Below, one piece after another: positions 7,465 to 11,390 of a DNA stretch of 11,390 nucleotides. The position numbers were made by a program, and so were the translations under genes. The notes beneath the pieces were generated by a model. That model was not told where the DNA came from and did no database searches. It saw nothing but the letters and a program-made list of their open reading frames with translations. The stretch is from Phycisphaerae bacterium. GTDB lineage: Bacteria > Planctomycetota > Phycisphaerae > JAAYCJ01. The stretch lies in assembly GCA_015486815.1 (NCBI GenBank), contig WFQY01000212.1:1-11390 (forward strand), in the 5' to 3' direction. Numbering within the stretch: position 1 is the first letter of the stretch; the number at the start of each line of letters is the position of its first letter.

Positions 7465-7493
7465 TTGCAATTAATGATGTAATTTGGTATAAG
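7465..7493 (+). promoter_or_regulatory. Extended -10 sigma70-type promoter for the PEP-CTERM protein gene
   Basis: TTGCAA (7465-7470, 4 of 6 consensus), a 17-nt spacer and TATAAG (7488-7493, 5 of 6) preceded by TGG, which makes an extended -10 element. Transcription would begin near 7500, leaving a leader of about 74 nt. It starts 5 bp after the isomerase stop codon, so the PEP-CTERM gene and the aldolase can be expressed apart from the genes upstream. Confidence 0.6.
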
Positions 7494-7562
7494 TAGTTGT
7501 ATGGCATAGGTTATGTGGAATAAAGTGGGTTTGGTTGCTAATTATAATGAGTTTTAATTGCA
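7466..7562. repeat. Widely spaced 9-bp inverted repeat bracketing the PEP-CTERM gene leader
   Basis: TGCAATTAA (7466-7474) and TTAATTGCA (7554-7562) are perfect inverted copies 79 bp apart. The first overlaps the -35 box and the second abuts the Shine-Dalgarno sequence. They could be paired protein-binding half-sites, or chance in AT-rich DNA. Confidence 0.35.
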
Positions 7563-7567
7563 GGAGG
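7562..7567 (+). promoter_or_regulatory. Shine-Dalgarno AGGAGG that sets the PEP-CTERM protein start at 7574
   Basis: A perfect AGGAGG lies 6 nt before the ATG at 7574. The upstream in-frame TTG (7535) and ATG (7547) would put it inside the gene and add a charged stretch before the signal peptide. Confidence 0.8.
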
Positions 7568-7573
7568 GAGAAG

Positions 7574-10255
7574 ATGAAAGGGTCGGTGTCTCACTTTTTT
7601 GTATCGGTTGTTTTCTCGTCAGCAGTTATTTTCGTTTGCTCGGTTTCCGCTTACGGTGGAGATATGTTTACCCATTGGCAGGTAGCATTGGGTAATTGGT
7701 CAAATTCCGATAACTGGGATGGTGGTGAACCAACAGGAAGTTATACGTATATCGAGAACGGTGGAACAGCAGAGATAACATTAAATGGCGAGCATCCGCA
7801 CGAACTACATATGTCTAATGATTCGACGATAAGAATGTATTCCGGAAGCCTATCGGTAGATGATAAGGAATATATAGGTAAAATGACGGTTAGTCGGTTT
7901 ATCCAGTCGGGCGGTACTCATACCGTTCACCATAATTTTACGCTTGGATACGGAACAAATGGAAATGGAATATATGAATTATCAGGCGGGGAACTTCGAA
8001 CTATGTATGCGTGGATTGGCTTTAGTAGTGGCATAGGTGAGTTTACGCATAGCGGGGGAACACATACAATAGACGGTGAATTTATTCTCGGATATAGTGC
8101 CGACGGAACGTATGAGCTGAGCGGAACGGGGGTGCTCGATGCAAGAAACGTAAACGAATATATCGGAAAATACGAAACAGGGGAGTTTACACAAAACGGT
8201 GGAACAAATCAGGCAGATCATCTTACAATTACATCCAAAGGAATTTATAGGCACAACGACGGTGTAGTCAGCGTTAAATGTCTTTCGATTGAGAATGGCG
8301 GGAACGATTATTATAAAGGTGGTTCGCTTACGATTGATGCCGGTTTGGATGTAAAGGGGACGCTCGATCTCGGTAATAGTAATGTTGCAATCACGTGCAA
8401 TAGTGCAATCGTAGATTTGTCGGGCGGTAATATCGTAAATGCTGGTAATGGTAGTTTAAATGTTGGTGCAAATTCATTGACGATTTATGATGCTGGTGCT
8501 CGTCCGGAAAGTCTGTTCGGGTCATATACAACTCAGGGGATGATGCACGAGAAGGGAACAACGCTTGTCGTTGGTCAGACGGAGGGATTTTCGGGTGCAG
8601 GTGAAATAGAAGATTTTGTAGATTGTGCGGGAACTATAGAGTCAGCGACTGGCGAGGGTATCAATCTTGAAAATGGTTTATTGGTTCGAAGCACCGGACA
8701 GTTAAATCTCGGTAGCGGAACTCTAACAGTAAAAGCTGATGGAAGTAGCCTAAATGGCGGCCAATTGTCAGCAGCTACCGAATTGATAGGTCAGGCTGCG
8801 ACAGTAGCATTTGAGCAGACGGGAGATTCGTCAAACAACACAGCTGACGAAATCTATCTCGGTTCGAGAGCATTAAATGGTGAACCCGCAGGCAACGGAA
8901 CTTATACGTTAAGCGGTGGAAGTATTACCGCTAATACAGCTGAGTATGTCGGATACTTTTCTTCCGGTACGTTTAATCAAGTTGGTAACGATACGGTTAA
9001 TACGGTGGAGAGCCTATATCTCGGTTATGATCTTGAGGGAGACGGAACATATACGTTAAGTGGCGGTAGGGTAGCTGCTAATGATGAATATGTTGGTTTT
9101 TATGCAAAGGGTACATTTACTCAGCAAGCTGGCACGACTAATAATGTTTCGGGTGTTTTATATGTTGGATACGGATATGCTCAGTCGGATGGTGTTTACA
9201 ATATGAACGGTGGCAGTCTATCCGCAGATCAAGAAAATGTCGGTAGAAACGGTACGGGACGATTTACTCAATATAGCGGAGTAAATCAAACTAACAGGCT
9301 TACCGTTGGTGATACGTCAAATGGTACCGGTAAATATGAGTTAAAAGCAGGCTCGCTGATTGTAAATGATCGTGAATTTATCGGTGGAAACGATGGTGTA
9401 GGGACGATGACGCACACCGGCGGAACACATCAAGTAAATTTAGCTTATTTGGGATTTTTAAATAATAGTACCGGCACATACGAGCTTAGCGGTACTGGTG
9501 AAGTAAATGCGAATATGGTGTATGTCGGTTATCACGGTACGGGCACATTTATTCAGGAGGCGGGGACGGTAAATATAGAGAGATTGATGTATATTGGTTA
9601 TTGGGCTGATTCAAACGGAACATACAGATTAGCTGGCGGAAGTTTTTCCGTCGGTGAGCTGTACGTCAGTCGAGAAGGCCACGGAGTATTTAGTATCGAA
9701 GATTCGTCTGCCGATGTTATGGTTACGGAGAAATTGAGTTTCGGTGCCGATAGTGAATTTACCGCTGCTGACGGTTCGCGTATTCATATGACCGGCTCGA
9801 TATTCGAGAACGAGAGTACCGACTCCGGTGCGTTAGCTGGTTTGCAAAATCTGGAGATGATTTTCGAAGGTGGCGATGAGGATGTCGATACATTCGAGGT
9901 TGCAGGCAAAGATCTCGGAAATGTTTATCCTGACGGATGGACAGATAATTTTGTTTTGGATACACTGACGCTCGGCGGAGACGATGTCGGCAAGCTGATA
10001 TTAACAGATATCTTTGACAATAATCCGAACTGGACAGGTCAGGAAGCATTATACGTGGTTAACCTTAATATCGGGCCAGGTTCATATCTGGATCTTAACG
10101 GTTTAAATCTATATTACCTTAATAGTTCTATAGACCCGAGTGCAACTATCGTTTACAATGGTGGAATGCTTATTCCTGAGCCGATGATGGTTTCGTTGGT
10201 AACTATCGGGCTGATTGGTTTGGTATTCCGTCGCAAACGAACAGATAGCGTATAG
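7574..10255 (+). CDS. PEP-CTERM surface protein with T5SS/PEP-CTERM-associated repeats
   Basis: An 893-residue exported protein. The first ~27 residues are a Sec signal peptide (hydrophobic core, end near SVSA). The body is built of degenerate repeats of about 45-48 residues with the pattern TYELSGG, then YVGY, then GTFTQ-GGT, then a second LGY strand. This matches the autotransporter/PEP-CTERM-associated repeat family and should fold as a long beta-helix-like rod. Two repeat blocks are separated by about 200 residues without clear repeats. The tail is a PEP-CTERM signal at residues 867-893: IPEP, a hydrophobic helix, then RRKR. In organisms with exosortase such tails direct sorting to the cell surface or into extracellular polymer. 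No exosortase gene is in this window. It is probably a structural or adhesive surface protein. The aldolase gene follows after 19 bp. Confidence 0.92.
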   Translation: MKGSVSHFFVSVVFSSAVIFVCSVSAYGGDMFTHWQVALGNWSNSDNWDGGEPTGSYTYIENGGTAEITLNGEHPHELHMSNDSTIRMYSGSLSVDDKEYIGKMTVSRFIQSGGTHTVHHNFTLGYGTNGNGIYELSGGELRTMYAWIGFSSGIGEFTHSGGTHTIDGEFILGYSADGTYELSGTGVLDARNVNEYIGKYETGEFTQNGGTNQADHLTITSKGIYRHNDGVVSVKCLSIENGGNDYYKGGSLTIDAGLDVKGTLDLGNSNVAITCNSAIVDLSGGNIVNAGNGSLNVGANSLTIYDAGARPESLFGSYTTQGMMHEKGTTLVVGQTEGFSGAGEIEDFVDCAGTIESATGEGINLENGLLVRSTGQLNLGSGTLTVKADGSSLNGGQLSAATELIGQAATVAFEQTGDSSNNTADEIYLGSRALNGEPAGNGTYTLSGGSITANTAEYVGYFSSGTFNQVGNDTVNTVESLYLGYDLEGDGTYTLSGGRVAANDEYVGFYAKGTFTQQAGTTNNVSGVLYVGYGYAQSDGVYNMNGGSLSADQENVGRNGTGRFTQYSGVNQTNRLTVGDTSNGTGKYELKAGSLIVNDREFIGGNDGVGTMTHTGGTHQVNLAYLGFLNNSTGTYELSGTGEVNANMVYVGYHGTGTFIQEAGTVNIERLMYIGYWADSNGTYRLAGGSFSVGELYVSREGHGVFSIEDSSADVMVTEKLSFGADSEFTAADGSRIHMTGSIFENESTDSGALAGLQNLEMIFEGGDEDVDTFEVAGKDLGNVYPDGWTDNFVLDTLTLGGDDVGKLILTDIFDNNPNWTGQEALYVVNLNIGPGSYLDLNGLNLYYLNSSIDPSATIVYNGGMLIPEPMMVSLVTIGLIGLVFRRKRTDSV
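7832..8290 (+). repeat. First block of degenerate ~45-residue coding repeats
   Basis: About three full units and a degraded fourth. Units start near IYELSGGEL, TYELSGTGV and IYRHNDGVV, each holding an IG(F/K) strand and an EFT-x-x-GGT turn. Boundaries are approximate. The similarity is at protein level and DNA identity between units is low, so these are old repeats. Confidence 0.7.
8900..9724 (+). repeat. Second block of degenerate ~45-residue coding repeats
   Basis: About six units starting at TYTLSGGSI, TYTLSGGRV, VYNMNGGSL, KYELKAGSL, TYELSGTGE and TYRLAGGSF. Each carries a YVGY-like strand and most a GTF-x-Q turn. The first two units are the most alike. The last one decays into a non-repeat C-terminal domain. 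Confidence 0.75.
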
Positions 10256-10274
10256 CTATCGTTAGGATAAAAGA

Positions 10275-11066
10275 ATGTTAATAGCGGAATTGAAAAAACG
10301 CCCGATGATCGGGTTTTGCCTAATGTATCCAGCTGCTGGCATTGTCGAGCGGGTCGGAGCGGACTGGGATTGGATATGGATCGATGCTCAGCATGGTCAG
10401 CTTGATTATAAAGATGTGCTCGAAGCTGTCCGCACTTGTAATTTGATAAAACGTCCGTCTGTTGTTCGTGTACCTGATCACAGCCCGGGCAATATTGGTA
10501 AATATCTCGATACGGGTGCCGACGCCATTATGGTGCCGATGGTAAATTCTGCTGACGAAGCACGTGCGATAGTCTGGGCAGCTAAGTTTCCACCGATGGG
10601 GATGCGATCTTATGGCGGCAGACGTGTAATCGATTTATGGGGCAGAAAGTACGCAAACGCTGATCACCCTCAGCCAATGCTCATCTGCCAAATAGAAACG
10701 CATCAAGCTATGGAAAATGCAGAGGAAATTATCAAGGTTGATGGTGTCGATATGATTTTCTTCGGGCCTGACGATATGGCGATGCAGGACGGATTGAAAA
10801 TGGAACAGAAAAGACCCGATGGCTATTTTTCCGCACAGTTAGAAAAGATTGCAAAGCTGACGAAAAAATATGGTAAGCTTGCAGGAAGTGTTTTCGTAAA
10901 TCCCGATGATGTGAAATATGCGATAGAGCTGGGGTATCGTTTGATATTGTCGAGTGCGGATGTCGTTTTGTTAGCAAAGGGTTCCAAAGAGGCAAGCACA
11001 GCTATTCGAGCGGTAGTCGATACTTCTCGCAACAATTCAACAGACCAACAAGGTGGTATATATTAA
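10275..11066 (+). CDS. HpcH/HpaI-family class II aldolase
   Basis: A 263-residue cytosolic TIM barrel of the usual family size (about 250-270). Key residues are visible in order: D37-A-Q-H40-G (catalytic His), R65 in VVRVP (carboxylate binding), Q139-I-E141 (metal ligand Glu) and G164-P-D-D167-M (metal ligand Asp). This order and spacing match HpcH-type aldolases that split or form 2-keto-3-deoxy sugar acids and related 4-hydroxy-2-oxo acids, with pyruvate (or a close analogue) and an aldehyde as products. Members include 2-dehydro-3-deoxyglucarate and 2-keto-3-deoxy-L-rhamnonate aldolases, and the aldehyde half cannot be chosen here. A modest Shine-Dalgarno TTAGGA (10262-10267) lies 7 nt before the ATG. 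It sits 19 bp after the PEP-CTERM gene, so it is probably on the same transcript. Confidence 0.9.
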   Translation: MLIAELKKRPMIGFCLMYPAAGIVERVGADWDWIWIDAQHGQLDYKDVLEAVRTCNLIKRPSVVRVPDHSPGNIGKYLDTGADAIMVPMVNSADEARAIVWAAKFPPMGMRSYGGRRVIDLWGRKYANADHPQPMLICQIETHQAMENAEEIIKVDGVDMIFFGPDDMAMQDGLKMEQKRPDGYFSAQLEKIAKLTKKYGKLAGSVFVNPDDVKYAIELGYRLILSSADVVLLAKGSKEASTAIRAVVDTSRNNSTDQQGGIY

Positions 11067-11144
11067 CGTGGCATACATTAACATAGATTAAACGGTAGCC
11101 TGAAGAACGTTGCGCATTATTTTTAGCTAATTATTTTTGATAAA

Positions 11145-11233
<89 letters not shown>

Positions 11234-11288
11234 AAATATTTATTTTATAATAGGTTAAAAAATCCGCTAAAATTTTTCTTTTTCCCAA

Positions 11289-11309
11289 ACTACAACCTTG
11301 ACTACAACC
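11289..11309. repeat. Two 9-bp direct repeats (ACTACAACC, 12-bp period) over a -35 box
   Basis: ACTACAACC occurs at 11289-11297 and 11301-11309, separated by TTG. The second copy overlaps the TTGACT -35 box. Spacing of about one helical turn would suit tandem binding by a regulator on one face of the DNA. Confidence 0.45.
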
Positions 11310-11326
11310 AAATTGGTCTGTATACT
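11298..11326 (+). promoter_or_regulatory. Strong sigma70-type promoter at the right edge
   Basis: TTGACT (11298-11303, 5 of 6 consensus), a 17-nt spacer and TATACT (11321-11326, 5 of 6). The start point would be near 11333, about 37 nt before an ATG with its own Shine-Dalgarno sequence. This is among the best + strand promoter matches in the window. Confidence 0.6.
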
Positions 11327-11331
11327 ATACA
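11319..11331. promoter_or_regulatory. Perfect palindrome TGTATA-C-TATACA over the -10 box, candidate operator
   Basis: Six-base inverted arms around one central base cover the TATACT -10 box. A second, shorter inverted repeat ATAAC-AC-GTTAT lies at 11341-11352 near the expected transcript start. Two palindromes at and just after the promoter suggest repressor control of the gene at the edge. Confidence 0.42.
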
Positions 11332-11358
11332 TATGCGAATATAACACGTTATTGTCAA
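11330..11358 (-). promoter_or_regulatory. Candidate - strand promoter for tRNA-Ser
   Basis: On the - strand a perfect TTGACA (+ strand 11353-11358) is followed after 17 nt by CATATG (11330-11335), only 3 of 6 to the -10 consensus. It lies about 97 bp before the tRNA and faces it. No closer pair was found. The tRNA may instead be read through from outside the window. Confidence 0.3.
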
Positions 11359-11369
11359 GGGCATATTTC

Positions 11370-11390
11370 ATGACACAATTAAACTCCAAA
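11370..11390 (+). CDS. Start of a + strand gene cut by the window edge (7 codons)
   Basis: An ATG at 11370 opens MTQLNSK to the edge. AAGGG (11357-11361) lies 8 nt upstream and a strong promoter ends at 11326, so promoter, leader and ribosome site are correctly ordered. Seven codons give no hint of product. Confidence 0.4.

Noticed and set aside
7500..7550. Sigma54-type promoter or second -10 (TATAAT at 7543-7548) near the PEP-CTERM gene
   Set aside because: No GG and GC pair has the required 10-nt spacing, and the TATAAT has no -35 partner. The extended -10 promoter at 7465-7493 is better.
11067..11144. Terminator between the aldolase and tRNA-Ser, including two ATTATTTTT copies (11116-11124 and 11130-11138)
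   Set aside because: No stable stem precedes the T-runs in either direction. The two copies and the TTAGCTAA between them look like plain AT-rich spacer.
11272..11389. - strand frame open for about 39 codons from the right edge to a TAG
   Set aside because: It resembles no protein tail I know, and it covers a strong + strand promoter and palindromes. An open run of this length is easily chance.

Overview
The window looks like chromosomal DNA of a moderately AT-rich bacterium from the PVC group, most likely Planctomycetota of the Phycisphaerae type. Lentisphaerota or Kiritimatiellota are possible alternatives. The clues are a pseudopilin with the Planctomycetota-like N-terminus (GFTLIELL followed by LLPALSTAR) and an exact H-X9-DG tail, a secreted DUF4838 protein, and a large repeat protein with a PEP-CTERM sorting tail. 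Almost all genes lie on the + strand. By homology this is an accessory carbohydrate-use locus. No transposase, CRISPR array or phage gene is visible.

Left part (1-5414). The first 87 bases are the last 28 codons of a gene whose end matches LacI-family regulators. Four genes follow with short gaps (18, 50, 43 and 35 bp) and good Shine-Dalgarno sequences: a pseudopilin, a secreted DUF4838 protein, a secreted protein with a barrel-like middle between two CARDB-like beta domains, and a GNAT acetyltransferase. They probably form one transcript that starts left of the window.

Middle part (5415-7459). A 147-bp gap holds an AT-rich hairpin, a promoter-like element and a perfect 6-6-6 inverted repeat. 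It precedes two cytosolic enzymes 23 bp apart: a zinc-free medium-chain dehydrogenase and a hydroxypyruvate-isomerase-like TIM barrel.

Right part (7460-11390). A good extended -10 promoter leads to an 893-residue PEP-CTERM repeat protein, followed after 19 bp by an HpcH/HpaI-type aldolase. A convergent tRNA-Ser(CGA) lies downstream on the - strand. Beyond it is a compact, palindrome-rich + strand promoter and what looks like the first seven codons of another gene cut by the window edge.

Inferred working model: a LacI-type regulator senses a sugar-like ligand. Secreted proteins act on or bind a glycan at the cell surface, and the dehydrogenase, isomerase and aldolase process the released sugar or sugar acid inside the cell. 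The substrate cannot be named from sequence alone. Three starts were placed downstream of the longest open frames because the Shine-Dalgarno sequences decide them (106, 4866, 7574).
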